NCBI RefSeq assembly: GCF_000020325.1
Contig: NC_010730.1
Span: 1 to 64,000 of the forward strand
Origin: Sulfurihydrogenibium sp. YO3AOP1
GTDB lineage: Bacteria > Aquificota > Aquificia > Aquificales > Hydrogenothermaceae
Reading direction: 5' to 3'
DNA: 64,000 bases
A program made the translations under genes and the position numbers. How positions within the stretch are numbered: the stretch's first letter is position 1; each line of letters starts with the position of its first letter. This document shows positions 55,106 through 64,000 of this stretch, one piece after another. The notes below the pieces were generated by a model. It made no database searches and had not been told where the DNA came from. It worked only from the letters and a program-made list of their open reading frames with translations.

Positions 55106-56395
55106 TTAGATTTCAAAGCCTCTTTCTCCATGAACCGATTCATCAAGCCCGATAGTTTCAGTTTCTTCGTCAACCCTTCCACCACCTGTTAAAACAGATG
55201 TGATGAAGTATAAAATAGCTGTCATGATAGCTGTATATACTATTGTAGCTAAAACTGCTTCAACTTGGACTATTACTTGTCCCGGATTGCCATACAATAG
55301 ACCTTTTCCAGCAGAGTTTACGCTTGGATTTGCAAAAATACCCGTTGCAATCGCACCCCATATACCATTTAATCCATGCACTCCAAAAGCATCTAAGGAA
55401 TCATCGTATTTTAACTTAGATTTTAACCAGTAAACACCAATAAAACCGATTACACCAGATACTAAACCTATCACTATGCTACCAATTAAATCTACAAAAC
55501 CTGCTGCAGGTGTAATTGCTACAAGACCCGACACTACTCCAGAAGCTGCACCAAGTAAAGTTGGTTTTTTAGTTACCATCCACTCAACTAACATCCATGC
55601 AATTGCTCCAAGAGCTGCTGCAGTGTTTGTTACTAAAAGAGCCGAAGCTGCAATTCCATCCGCTCCAAGTTCACTACCTGCATTAAATCCAAACCATCCA
55701 AACCATAATAAAGCTGCACCGGCAACTGTTAGCACGATTGAAGATGGCAAGATAGCTTTTTTGCCATAATCATTTCTTTTACCCAGTAGTATTGCAAGGA
55801 CAAGCCCAGCAACCCCTGCGTTTATATGAACAACAGTTCCACCGGCAAAATCTAAAGCTCCTAATTTTGATAAAAATCCTCCGCCCCATACCCAGTGAGC
55901 AATAGGAGAGTATACAAAAGTTGCCCATAAAATAGCAAATATTAACCAAGCTTGAAACTTCATTCTTTCAATAACAGCACCGCTTATTAATGCCACAGTA
56001 ATTGCAGCAAACGTTAACTGAAATCCAACAAACAACAACGTTGGGATATTTCCAGTTGCCCAAATATCATTTACAGATATTCCGGAGAGAAATACATTCT
56101 CTAAGCCTCCAATTACTCCTCCAACATCAGTTCCAAAAGCCAGTGAGTATCCCCATAATATCCAAACCACAGAAACAACACAGTAAGCTAAAAAGCTCAT
56201 TCCAATTGTATTTAAGATATTTTTAGACCTTGTCATGCCACCATAAAATAAAGCAAGGCCTGCCGGTGTCATTAACATAACCAATGCAGTTGCAACCAAA
56301 ACCCAAGCAGTATTTCCTACGTCTAATTTCTTAGCCTCTTCCGCATAAGATAACAACGGAACCAAACTTGCCGTTAAAAACAACAGCTTTTTCAT
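55106..56395 (-). CDS. amtB: Ammonium transporter AmtB
   Basis: An inner-membrane trimeric ammonia channel of 429 residues. A signal peptide (about 1-18) is followed by 11 membrane helices. Characteristic pieces are LMTPAGLALFYGGMTRSKNI (about 40-59), DFAGGTVVHINAGVAGLV with the pore His, and DAFGVHGLNGIWGAIATGIF with the second pore His. It lies 24 bases after glnB, the usual pair in which PII blocks the channel under nitrogen excess. GGAGGT precedes the ATG. Confidence 0.97.
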   Translation of the reverse strand: MKKLLFLTASLVPLLSYAEEAKKLDVGNTAWVLVATALVMLMTPAGLALFYGGMTRSKNILNTIGMSFLAYCVVSVVWILWGYSLAFGTDVGGVIGGLENVFLSGISVNDIWATGNIPTLLFVGFQLTFAAITVALISGAVIERMKFQAWLIFAILWATFVYSPIAHWVWGGGFLSKLGALDFAGGTVVHINAGVAGLVLAILLGKRNDYGKKAILPSSIVLTVAGAALLWFGWFGFNAGSELGADGIAASALLVTNTAAALGAIAWMLVEWMVTKKPTLLGAASGVVSGLVAITPAAGFVDLIGSIVIGLVSGVIGFIGVYWLKSKLKYDDSLDAFGVHGLNGIWGAIATGIFANPSVNSAGKGLLYGNPGQVIVQVEAVLATIVYTAIMTAILYFITSVLTGGGRVDEETETIGLDESVHGERGFEI

Positions 56396-56419
56396 AACTA
56401 TACCTCCTTTAAAATTTTT

Positions 56420-56773
<354 letters not shown>

Positions 56774-56797
56774 TTAAATGTTGTTAATGTTATTTAA

Positions 56798-56813
56798 AGC
56801 AAATACTATGCCA
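56798..56813 (-). promoter_or_regulatory. Sigma-54-type promoter of glnB-amtB-porin
   Basis: On the minus strand TGGCAT-AGTAT-TTGCT fits the -24/-12 consensus TGGCAY-N5-TTGCW. It lies 40 bases before the glnB start. This is sequence-only evidence but the match is complete. Confidence 0.8.
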
Positions 56814-56842
56814 ATTTGAAAAAATATTTATAAATCAATTAC

Positions 56843-56856
56843 TTGAAAATTTTCAA
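56843..56856. promoter_or_regulatory. Palindrome, possible regulator site between glnB and nirA
   Basis: TTGAAAATTTTCAA is a perfect 14-base palindrome. It lies 30 bases upstream of the glnB -24 element and could bind a dimeric regulator; its identity is unknown. Confidence 0.4.
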
Positions 56857-56908
56857 ATATTTAAACTGAGAATTTTTGAACAAAAAACAGACAGAGTATA
56901 GTTATTGA

Positions 56909-56927
56909 TTGCATATTTTTTATGCAA
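56909..56927. promoter_or_regulatory. Inverted repeat, candidate enhancer-binding site
   Basis: TTGCATA-TTTTT-TATGCAA, a perfect 7-bp inverted repeat, 53 bases upstream of the nirA -24 element and 96 from the glnB one. The position suits an NtrC-like activator of both sigma-54 promoters. No ntrC gene is in the window. Confidence 0.5.
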
Positions 56928-56979
56928 AAGAAAAATTAATTCTTGCTAAAATTAACAATTATCAGATACTTAACAAAAT

Positions 56980-56995
56980 GGCATAAGTATTGCAA
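56980..56995 (+). promoter_or_regulatory. Sigma-54-type promoter of nirA
   Basis: TGGCAT-AAGTA-TTGCA matches the -24/-12 consensus in full, 33 bases before the nirA start at 57029. Confidence 0.82.
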
Positions 56996-57028
56996 GTAAA
57001 TATAAAAATACATTTTTAGGAGTTAATC

Positions 57029-58472
57029 ATGTCAAATAATAAAGTGGAAGTATACAAAAAAGAAAAACATCCATTTGATGTTGACCTTATAAATAAATTG
57101 AAAGTGTATAGTAATCATGAGGAAATACCTTTAGATGATAGAGATATCGGATTAAAATGGTACGGAATTTTTTTACAGAAAAGCTACACCGGGTTATTTT
57201 ATGGTTAGAATCAGAATTACCCATGGAAAACTTAGTTCAGATCAAGCTAGAGTAATTGCATATCTTTCAAAAGAATTTGGTAGAAATGAAGTAGATATTA
57301 CATCAAGACAGCAAATACAACTTCGTTGGGTAGAGCTAAAAAATATTTTTACAATATTAGAATCTATTCAAAAAATAGGTTTAACTACTTTACAAACAGG
57401 AATGGACAATGTGCGTAATATTACAGGATATCCTCTTTCCGGACTTACCGAGGAAAGTATTATAGATACTATTCCTATTGCTAAAAAAATAGAAGATATA
57501 TTTATTGGTAAAAAGGAGTTTGCTAACCTTCCAAGAAAGTTTAATCCTTCTTTACTTGGTGCAAAAGTTGACTCTATAAATTGTAAGTATAACGACCTTT
57601 GTTTTTACCTTGCAATCAAAGAAGGTGCCTATGGTTTTAATGTTTATGCCGGTGGCAAGATAGGTTCCGGGGGACCAGCCTTGGCATCAAATCTAAATAT
57701 GTTTGTTCAGCCTCACGAAGTAGTTGATATAAGCAAAACCATTTTGCAGATTTATTCCGAATTAGGAAATAGAGAAGATAGGAATAAGAATCGTCTTTAT
57801 TTTTTAATAAATGAGCTTGGTATAAATGGATTTAGGAATGAAATAGTAAAAAGGTTGAATAAGGACCTTCCAGAAGCCGGAGATGAATTAGTTGAAAGTT
57901 TTGAAGAGCAAACAGGAATAATAAGGCAGAAAAATGGTCTTTATGCTGTTAGCATCATAGTACCTGCTGGAATATTTTACGGTGATGATTTAGAGAGAGT
58001 TGCTTACTTAGCTGAAACTTATGGAAATGGAGAGATTAGATTCTCTGTATATCAAAACATATATATTGTAAACGTTCCGGAGGAAAAGCTTGATAAACTC
58101 CTATCTGATGAAATTTTCAAGAAATATAAAGTATCAGATTCTCATTACTTAAACAATCTTATGGCTTGTCAGGGAAGTAAAACATGTTCTTTTGGAGTTA
58201 TAGAAAATAAGCCTGATACTATAAAACTTGCAACCTTTTTATCAAAGAATTTACCAATTAATAAGCCTTTAAAGATGCACTGGTCAGGATGTGTTAAAGG
58301 CTGTGGTCAACATGGGGCTGGAGATTTAGGGTTTGTAGGAACGAAAGTCAAAATAAATGGAGTTGTAAAATTGGCTGTGGATGTTTTCTTAAAAGAAGAA
58401 AAGATTGGAACCGTTCCTTTGGATGAACTGGAAGGTTTTGTTGAAAAACTAATCTTAGATAAGAGATTATAA
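57029..58472 (+). pseudogene. nirA: Ferredoxin-nitrite reductase with a +1 frameshift near its 5' end
   Basis: Siroheme and 4Fe-4S nitrite reductase, making ammonium from nitrite. From the ATG at 57029 (TTAGGAG upstream) the frame reads MSNNKVEVYKKEKHPFDVD and LKWYGIFLQK, the expected N-terminus, then stops at 57206. The frame one base on continues TPGYFMVRIRITHGKLSSDQ to 58472. The shift lies between 57179 and 57186, around AAAAGCTACA. The rest is intact: cluster and siroheme ligands CQGSKTC and CVKGC, and QIQLRW. A truncated start at 57201 would lose the first 57 residues. It may be a sequencing error, a real inactivation or recoding. A sulfite reductase is less likely given the nitrate genes around it. 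Confidence 0.88.
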
Positions 58473-58481
58473 AAAATAATC

Positions 58482-59063
58482 ATGGATTACTTGCCAATAG
58501 TCCTAAATATAAAAGACAGAAAGTTTCTTGTGGTGTGGGGAGGTAATATTGCATTTGAAAAAATAAATAGACTTATCAAGTTTACACATAACATAACGAT
58601 AGTCTCACCGGATATAAAAAATGAACTTTATGACTTAATTCAAAAATACAATCTTGAATACATAAAATCAGAATATGTTTATGGGATGCTTGATAATTTT
58701 GATATTGTTATTGTAACTGCCGATAACTTAGAATTACAAAAATCCATTTATCATGAAGCTAAATCTAAAGGCAAATTTTGTAATTCTGTTGATATGGCTG
58801 AATATTCTGATTTCATTTTTCCATCCATCATAAAAAAAGGGAATTTTTTATTGTCATTCTCAACATCCGGAGCATCACCTGCTTTAGCAAAATATTTAAG
58901 AAAATTTTTTGAGGGAATAATTCCAGATGAAATAGAGAAATTTCTTGAAGAGATGGAAACATTAAGAAATCAACTTCCAAAAGGCAAAGAAAGACAAGAA
59001 TTGATGGATAAACTTGCAAAAGAGTTTGTAGAGAAATATTTTGAAATTGTTTTTAAAAAATGA
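58482..59063 (+). CDS. sirC: Precorrin-2 dehydrogenase / sirohydrochlorin ferrochelatase-like (SirC/CysG N-terminal type)
   Basis: Oxidises precorrin-2 and inserts iron to give siroheme, the cofactor of NirA encoded just upstream (9-base gap). In its 193 residues the NAD-binding N-terminus reads LVVWGGNIAFEKI in place of the usual GGG-x-VAxxK loop, so the first glycine is replaced. SFSTSGASPALAKYLRKFFE (about 126-145) is the family signature, with a C-terminal helical dimerisation part. The methyltransferase half is encoded separately as cobA. Confidence 0.88.
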   Translation: MDYLPIVLNIKDRKFLVVWGGNIAFEKINRLIKFTHNITIVSPDIKNELYDLIQKYNLEYIKSEYVYGMLDNFDIVIVTADNLELQKSIYHEAKSKGKFCNSVDMAEYSDFIFPSIIKKGNFLLSFSTSGASPALAKYLRKFFEGIIPDEIEKFLEEMETLRNQLPKGKERQELMDKLAKEFVEKYFEIVFKK

Positions 59064-59084
59064 GGAGGGCTATTCTTCCCTCCT
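59063..59084. terminator. Hairpin between convergent sirC and porin genes
   Basis: AGGAGGG-CTATTCTT-CCCTCCT, a perfect 7-bp stem starting at the last base of the sirC stop codon and ending 7 bases before the end of the convergent porin gene. It may serve both strands; no long T-run follows. Confidence 0.6.
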
Positions 59085-59091
59085 ATGGAGA

Positions 59092-60438
59092 TTAATATTT
59101 ATATGTAAGCTGTATCCAGTATTTTGTTAAATCGTTTTTAATAGATGCTGGCATACTATCTTTACCGTTATACCATGCACCTTTTGCAAGGAAGTTTAGT
59201 CTTTTTGTTAAATTTACAGTGTAGAGAACATCCATTTCATCGCCAAAGTTTTTACTTGGTAATGTAAGCAACTGACCTTTATCATAATCATATCCTTGAT
59301 TTTTATCTGCATCAAATTTGTGATATGTTAAAGATAATGTTCCATAATCTTTATGTGTATATCCTATGGTAGCGTATGCGTCTTTTAATCCATATTTCAT
59401 ATCGGTTGCTACATATGTTAAAAATCTATCTGCCCAGCCTTCGTACGCATGAAGTGTTGCAAATGGGGTTGTAAATCCAGCATTTTCTCCTTTGTCAGCT
59501 CCTTGGAATCTTTCATAACCAAGTGTAGCAAAAAATCCATATCCTGAAAGCTTTCCTTCCACTCTATAGAAATCTGCATCTATTTTAGGTTTTGTGGCTA
59601 ATCCATCTTTTGCGTATGGGTCTTTTTGAATTGCATACTCTCCAAGATATGAGAATTTAACATCTTTTGAAAGCTGGATATCTCCTGTTGCATTTATACC
59701 GTATGTATTTCCTCCGTTGAATTTATTGCTATCTTGTTGTATTCCAGCAGATAATAAGTATGCATAACCGGTTAGTTTTAACTGTGGAATAAATTTATAT
59801 GAAATGTTAAAGATTATTGGCATTTTATCTAATTTCCAGTCTATATTACCACTATCAGTGACGGCAAGTCTTTCATATATACCAGCAAGTAAGATGTTTA
59901 GATTATTTATGGTGTTGTCTTGAATGCCTATAATTCCAAAGGTTTGTGGCATTTGTCTCCAGTCTACAGAACCTATAAATCTTTGATCATCAAGATTTAA
60001 TCTTGTTCTTCCAAATATAAATGATGTTTTGTTAAATTTATACTTGATGTATGCTTCAGTTATTCTTGTAATATCTGGGTCGGCAACGGTAGCATAATTT
60101 TCACTTATATTAGCAATTTTTCCTTTTTGTGGGTAATAATCATCTATTAAAGCACCCACATAAGTTGCTTCTAAATATGCAGATAAATTTGGAACTTGGA
60201 AGATTTTGTCAATTTGAGCACCTATAGCTACTCTTGTTGTTAGTGCATTGGCATTCTTTTTGTTATTATGTTCGTCTACATACTCATATCTTGGTCTAAA
60301 TAATAAAGTTGGCTTTACTTCTCCGATAAATGTCGGCGATTGGATTTCAAGAGCATTTGCCTTTTGGTCTGTTAAAAATGGCACTGAGACTGCTAAAATT
60401 GCAGTTGATAAGACTGTTTTTTTGAGTTTTGATTTCAT
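59092..60438 (-). CDS. Outer-membrane porin of the nitrate assimilation operon
   Basis: A 448-residue beta-barrel protein with a signal peptide cleaved near KANA (about residue 29). The N-terminal FRPRYEYVDEHNNKKNANAL and the strand pattern resemble alginate-export/OprD-type porins, and the last residues IQLTYKY give the terminal aromatic strand. It is the last gene of the nasA-hemD-cobA group (24-base gap from cobA), which suggests it lets nitrate or nitrite through the outer membrane. The substrate is an inference from position only. Confidence 0.85.
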   Translation of the reverse strand: MKSKLKKTVLSTAILAVSVPFLTDQKANALEIQSPTFIGEVKPTLLFRPRYEYVDEHNNKKNANALTTRVAIGAQIDKIFQVPNLSAYLEATYVGALIDDYYPQKGKIANISENYATVADPDITRITEAYIKYKFNKTSFIFGRTRLNLDDQRFIGSVDWRQMPQTFGIIGIQDNTINNLNILLAGIYERLAVTDSGNIDWKLDKMPIIFNISYKFIPQLKLTGYAYLLSAGIQQDSNKFNGGNTYGINATGDIQLSKDVKFSYLGEYAIQKDPYAKDGLATKPKIDADFYRVEGKLSGYGFFATLGYERFQGADKGENAGFTTPFATLHAYEGWADRFLTYVATDMKYGLKDAYATIGYTHKDYGTLSLTYHKFDADKNQGYDYDKGQLLTLPSKNFGDEMDVLYTVNLTKRLNFLAKGAWYNGKDSMPASIKNDLTKYWIQLTYKY

Positions 60439-60462
60439 GACTACTCCTCCATAAAGAATTTG

Positions 60463-61203
60463 TTAATAATTGTTTAATTCTTTAATTTTTTTAGCTATTT
60501 TTAACACATTTCCAACAAGCATTAATGCAGGTGGCTTAACATCAATCGGATTTTCTGATAGTTCTTTTAAAGTAGAAAATAAAACTTTTTCTTCTGAGGT
60601 TGTTCCTCTTTCAATAAAGGCGATAGGTTCATCCGGATTTCTTCCAATCTCTAATAGTTTTTGTGCAATCTCCCGTCTTCTTGATACTCCCATTAAAAAA
60701 ACTAACGTATCTATACCTTTTAAACAGTCCCAGTTTATGCTTGATTCTTTTTTATTTGGATCTTCATGTCCTGTTATAACTGCAAAAGAAGATGAAGCTC
60801 CCCTAAATGTTAGAGGAACCCCTACAGAAGTTGGCACTCCTATTGCCGAGCTAACACCCGGAACAACTTCAACCTCAATACCATGCTCAATCAAAAAGAG
60901 CATTTCCTCTCCGCCCCTTCCAAATACGAACGGATCTCCACCTTTTAGTCTCACAACTACATCATTTTTGTAAGCATACTCATGTAAAAGCTCGTTTATT
61001 TTTTCCTGCTCTAAGGTATGATAACCTTCCTTTTTTCCAACATATACAAATTCGCATTCTAATTTTGCAAATGTAAGAATTTCTGGATTTATAAGTCTAT
61101 CGTAAATTATTACATCAGCAGACTTTATGAGTTTAAGAGCCTTTAAAGTTAGCAGCTCTAAATCGCCAGGTCCTGCTCCTACTAAATAAACCTTACCCAT
61201 CAT
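60463..61203 (-). CDS. cobA: Uroporphyrinogen-III C-methyltransferase
   Basis: Makes precorrin-2 from uroporphyrinogen III with two SAM molecules, the entry to siroheme. The 246 residues show VYLVGAGPGDLELLTLKALK (about 5-24), DVIIYDRLINPEIL, VRLKGGDPFVFGRGGEE (about 84-100) and PGVSSAIGVPTSVGVPLTFR, all typical of SUMT. It overlaps hemD by 11 bases and so is coupled to the gene for the preceding enzymatic step. Two adjacent ATGs (61203 and 61200) are both possible starts. Confidence 0.95.
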   Translation of the reverse strand: MMGKVYLVGAGPGDLELLTLKALKLIKSADVIIYDRLINPEILTFAKLECEFVYVGKKEGYHTLEQEKINELLHEYAYKNDVVVRLKGGDPFVFGRGGEEMLFLIEHGIEVEVVPGVSSAIGVPTSVGVPLTFRGASSSFAVITGHEDPNKKESSINWDCLKGIDTLVFLMGVSRRREIAQKLLEIGRNPDEPIAFIERGTTSEEKVLFSTLKELSENPIDVKPPALMLVGNVLKIAKKIKELNNY

Positions 61204-61978
61204 TAAAAACCTTTTCTAAAATTTTTAGTGCAAAAGTTAATCTTTCTCTCTCAGGATAAAAAACTTTATAAACACCGTATTTGGTTAATTTTTTAGCTGT
61301 TATATGTCCCACAGTAATTACTACAATTTGATTCAAAGCTTCAACAAGTTTTGCTTTTTTAAAAATTTCTTCTGCTCTTTTAAATAGATAGTCAACTTGA
61401 TACGCAGAAGTAAAGAGAACAGCTCCATAAAAACCTTCTATTAGCTTTTCAATAAAAGCATCCATTTTATTTGTATCTATTTGGTATTTATAAACCGAAA
61501 CTTCAATCATAGAGGCACCTTTACTTAATAAAAAAGCATTCAAATCAGGCAATTTTTCACCATACATTTGAACGAAGAAATTTAGGTTTGTCAGGTCAGC
61601 ATTTTTAAGCTTTTCTATGAACTCATCAGTGCTTTCAAGATTAATAAAATCTTTAAAACCTTCTTTCAAAAGCACCATTCTTGCCTTATAACCTCTAACA
61701 AATACTTTTCCTGATTCCATAAAGTCTTTCAGTTTTTCATATAAATTGGATTCCTTTGCTTTCTGAAAGGTTATATTAACCCCCTCCCCTGTTGTAAAAT
61801 AAAAAACTTCTGGTTTTTTATCTAAAGCCATTTTTATATTTTCAACGATGATATCTTCTGGTAATTTTTGGATTTTAATTACATCTTCTATAAAAGGCTC
61901 AAAACCAAGTTCGAAAACCTTATTAGCTATCTCATCTGCCTTTCTTGTAGCATATATAGCTACTTTTTTATTTTCCAT
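61193..61978 (-). CDS. hemD: Uroporphyrinogen-III synthase
   Basis: Cyclises hydroxymethylbilane to uroporphyrinogen III. HemD is poorly conserved, but the 261-residue two-domain layout (about 1-120 and 120-250), YFTTGEGVNITFQKA, YKYQIDTNKMDAFIEKL, LFTSAYQVDYLF and VVITVGHITAKKLTKYGVYK fit the family. Its position between nasA and cobA, with overlaps on both sides (11 bases each), supports the call: uroporphyrinogen III is made and then routed to siroheme. Confidence 0.88.
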   Translation of the reverse strand: MENKKVAIYATRKADEIANKVFELGFEPFIEDVIKIQKLPEDIIVENIKMALDKKPEVFYFTTGEGVNITFQKAKESNLYEKLKDFMESGKVFVRGYKARMVLLKEGFKDFINLESTDEFIEKLKNADLTNLNFFVQMYGEKLPDLNAFLLSKGASMIEVSVYKYQIDTNKMDAFIEKLIEGFYGAVLFTSAYQVDYLFKRAEEIFKKAKLVEALNQIVVITVGHITAKKLTKYGVYKVFYPERERLTFALKILEKVFNDG

Positions 61979-63944
61979 GGCTTTTTAATTCTACCTCCAT
62001 GAACTTTAACTCCGGTTCTTTGGAAAGCGGGTCTTTATCATCGCCTAATAACTCGTTTACCTTTCCGTATCCAAAAGGTGCAAACAGATGTTTTCTCTTT
62101 ATATCTCCAAATCTTACTTTTAGCTGAATTTTTCCATTTTCAGATATAACTTCAACTGTTTCATTTTCTAAAATTCCAAGCTCCAAGGCATCCTCTTGGT
62201 TCATAAGTAGAAAAGGCTCTTCTTCATTTTTTAGAAGTTCTGGGCTTTTTCCGGTTCTTGTCATAGTATGCCATTGGTTTTTTGTTCTACCTGTCGTAAG
62301 TATAAACTTTGATTCTTTATGTTTATAAGAAGCTGGGTGCATCTTTGCTTTTCCGCTATCTATAGGAAAGCTAAGGTTTTCATAGAGCCATCTTTTACCC
62401 CATCTCATCGGCATGTTTTCGTATGATAAACTTGATATATCACATAATCTTCCTTTTGTTATTTCCTTAAGCTCTTCAAAAACATCCTTAGAGTTCTCAT
62501 AAGAGAAATATTTTTCAAAACCAAGACGGTGAGCAAATTCTTTAAATATCTGCCAGTCAGGCTTTGATTCTCCCGGAGGTTCAGAGAATTTTTGGCAAAA
62601 TGTGATCGTCCTGTCTGAACCAGTCATTATCCCTTCTTTTTCACCCATCTGAGCAGCTGGGAGAATCAAATTAGCATAAGAACAAGATTCATTCCAATAA
62701 GCATCCTGAACTACAAGAAAAACATTTTCTAATGCTTTGCGCACTTTATTAAGATTTGGCAGCGTGATTGCTGGATTTGTACATACAACCCATAAGAATT
62801 TAATCTTTCCATCCAAGATATAATCAACAGCTTCAGTTATAGTTGGACCGGGCTGAGATTTAATACTGCCTTTTTCTAAACCCCAGAAATTTTCCACAAA
62901 AGCCCTATCTTCGTCTTTTCTTACATCCCTGTATCCTGGTAATCCATTAGAAAGGTATCCCATCTCCCTCCCGCCCATTGCGTTTGGTTGTCCTGTTAAA
63001 GAAAACGGACAACCTTTGTTATTCAATCTTCCGGTGGCGAGATGTAAATTTATTAATGCAAGGTTTTTGTTAGTTCCCTGGGAAGATTGATTTAAACCTT
63101 GACACCAGAGAGAAATAACTTTTTTGCCAAAAGCGTAAAATTCTGCAAGCCTATAAATATCCTTTGCCTCAATTTCACATATTTTTGATGCTACATCGGG
63201 TGGAAAATTCATACATTCTGCTATAGCTTCTTCAAAACCTTCTACATAATTCTCTATGAACTTTTTATCAATCCATCCTTCTTTGTATAGAACATAAAGA
63301 ACTGAATTAAATAGCACTATATCAGTTCCAGCTCTAATTTGTATATGAATATCTGATCTTTTAGCTGTTTCTGTTTTTACGGGATCAATAACAACTATCT
63401 TTGCACCTTCATTTTTTCTTTTCAATACACGTTTAAAAAGCACCGGATGAGTCCATGCGGCATTTGAGCCAGCAAATATAAATGTGTCTGCATCGTCTAT
63501 ATCTTCATAATTACAAGGTGGTCCATCGGAACCAAAGGCTAATTTGTATGCAACTACTGCGGTTGCCATACATAATCTTGAATTACTATCTATATTATTT
63601 GTTCTTAAAAATCCTTTAACAAATTTGTTAATTACATAAATATCCTCTGTCATTAATTGTCCGGAGATGTAGAAATAAAGCTCCTCATGTGATAGATTTT
63701 TTATCTTTTGCTTTAAGATATCGTAGGCAGTACCCCAATCTATTTCTATAAATGATTCTTTTTTGCTTTCCCTATACATGGGCTTTTCAAGTCTTTCTTT
63801 ATTCATAACCTTTGGATAATAAAGTGGTTTTTTACATATATCACCAAGGTTAGCCGGGTGTTGTTTATTCCCCTTAATCTTCCCTTCCATAAAAATAAGT
63901 CCACATCCTACACCACAATAAGGACACTGGAATTTTGCATTCAT
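61968..63944 (-). CDS. nasA: Assimilatory nitrate reductase catalytic subunit (NarB/NasA)
   Basis: A molybdenum enzyme that reduces nitrate to nitrite in the cytosol. The 658 residues include an N-terminal 4Fe-4S cluster (C7, C10, C14, C37 in CPYCGVGCGL and DICKKP) and the bis-MGD domain with ligand C126 (SRLCMATAVVAYKLAFGSDG). ANLILPAAQMGEKEGIMTGS and GRTKNQWHTMTRTGKSPELL are family blocks. It lacks signal peptide and extra C-terminal redox domains, like cyanobacterial NarB, so ferredoxin is the probable electron donor. AAGGAAG lies before the ATG at 63944. The operon probably begins at or before this gene; upstream 63945-64000 shows no clear promoter. Confidence 0.93.
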   Translation of the reverse strand: MNAKFQCPYCGVGCGLIFMEGKIKGNKQHPANLGDICKKPLYYPKVMNKERLEKPMYRESKKESFIEIDWGTAYDILKQKIKNLSHEELYFYISGQLMTEDIYVINKFVKGFLRTNNIDSNSRLCMATAVVAYKLAFGSDGPPCNYEDIDDADTFIFAGSNAAWTHPVLFKRVLKRKNEGAKIVVIDPVKTETAKRSDIHIQIRAGTDIVLFNSVLYVLYKEGWIDKKFIENYVEGFEEAIAECMNFPPDVASKICEIEAKDIYRLAEFYAFGKKVISLWCQGLNQSSQGTNKNLALINLHLATGRLNNKGCPFSLTGQPNAMGGREMGYLSNGLPGYRDVRKDEDRAFVENFWGLEKGSIKSQPGPTITEAVDYILDGKIKFLWVVCTNPAITLPNLNKVRKALENVFLVVQDAYWNESCSYANLILPAAQMGEKEGIMTGSDRTITFCQKFSEPPGESKPDWQIFKEFAHRLGFEKYFSYENSKDVFEELKEITKGRLCDISSLSYENMPMRWGKRWLYENLSFPIDSGKAKMHPASYKHKESKFILTTGRTKNQWHTMTRTGKSPELLKNEEEPFLLMNQEDALELGILENETVEVISENGKIQLKVRFGDIKRKHLFAPFGYGKVNELLGDDKDPLSKEPELKFMEVELKSHGK

Positions 63945-64000
63945 GCTGTCTTCCTTAAAACAGAAGTTAGGTAGTAAATTAGCTTTTCTTTTGTTTCTAT

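Noticed and set aside
55075-55185. A 37-residue N-terminal extension of the amtB-linked porin
   Set aside because: It overlaps the end of amtB and precedes a clear signal peptide start with AAAGGAGG at the proper distance.

Overview
The window starts 128 bases before dnaA, the usual start point of a finished bacterial chromosome. The DNA is AT-rich. Gene content suggests a chemolithoautotrophic, Gram-negative, flagellated thermophile of the Aquificota, most like Sulfurihydrogenibium: LpxK and beta-barrel porins, FlgK, an NAD-type formate dehydrogenase, fructose-bisphosphatase next to a class II aldolase, and nitrate assimilation. The genus is inferred from overall resemblance, not from a search.

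Layout. 1-9.7 kb: dnaA, a decayed transposase, rlmB-aroA, thiE, an HtrA-type lipoprotein protease, and a minus-strand operon of a small hypothetical, tldD and a MntA/HepT-like nucleotidyltransferase/HEPN pair. 9.7-12.6 kb: a large cytoplasmic GAF-PAS-GGDEF-EAL regulator. 12.9-14.1 kb: an IS110-family element inserted in a dispersed repeat. 14.2-17.2 kb: flgK, a ROK kinase and a PTPS-type pterin enzyme. 16.8-26.0 kb: a tightly packed minus-strand run (PTPS, membrane protein, CorA, ScpA, LpxK, RNase Z-like protein, a MjaI-like restriction-modification pair, Fbp, hypothetical, aldolase). 26.2-27.6 kb: a CRISPR array of 21 repeats plus one stray repeat, with no cas genes in the window. 28.3-33.4 kb: MTA/SAH deaminase, an AAA/PD-(D/E)XK protein and PurL. 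33.5-38.6 kb: formate dehydrogenase (gamma, beta, and alpha fused to a delta-like domain). 39-49 kb: DapA, TsaE, a broken TPR gene, RecN-UvrA and PepA. 48.8-52.0 kb: peroxiredoxin, TatA, an L,D-transpeptidase, a Tat-exported peptidase and a zinc-ribbon protein. 52.2-53.7 kb: three tRNA genes and an IS481-type element. 53.9-64 kb: a nitrogen assimilation island (glnB-amtB-porin on one strand, nirA-sirC on the other, and nasA-hemD-cobA-porin converging on it).

The most striking system is the IS110 element. Its 5' noncoding segment folds into two hairpins with internal loops. The loop sequences match the flanking target (left TCTGTCAT, right CATCCTGA) and the element's own ends (TAGAACAT and CATCGTA). 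This is the design of a bridge RNA, readable here from sequence alone. Joining the two ends of the element would also create a TTGACA-N17-TATATT promoter. The guides match a dispersed genomic repeat, and an unoccupied full match lies at 15811-15823.

The nitrogen island carries two divergent sigma-54-type promoters (TGGCAT-N5-TTGCW) between glnB and nirA, and nirA has a +1 frameshift near its 5' end. Many intergenic regions hold mosaics of short dispersed repeats: GTCATTCTGAG/GAAGAATCTC types, an AATTCATGAATT palindrome, and GTGAG-rich runs.
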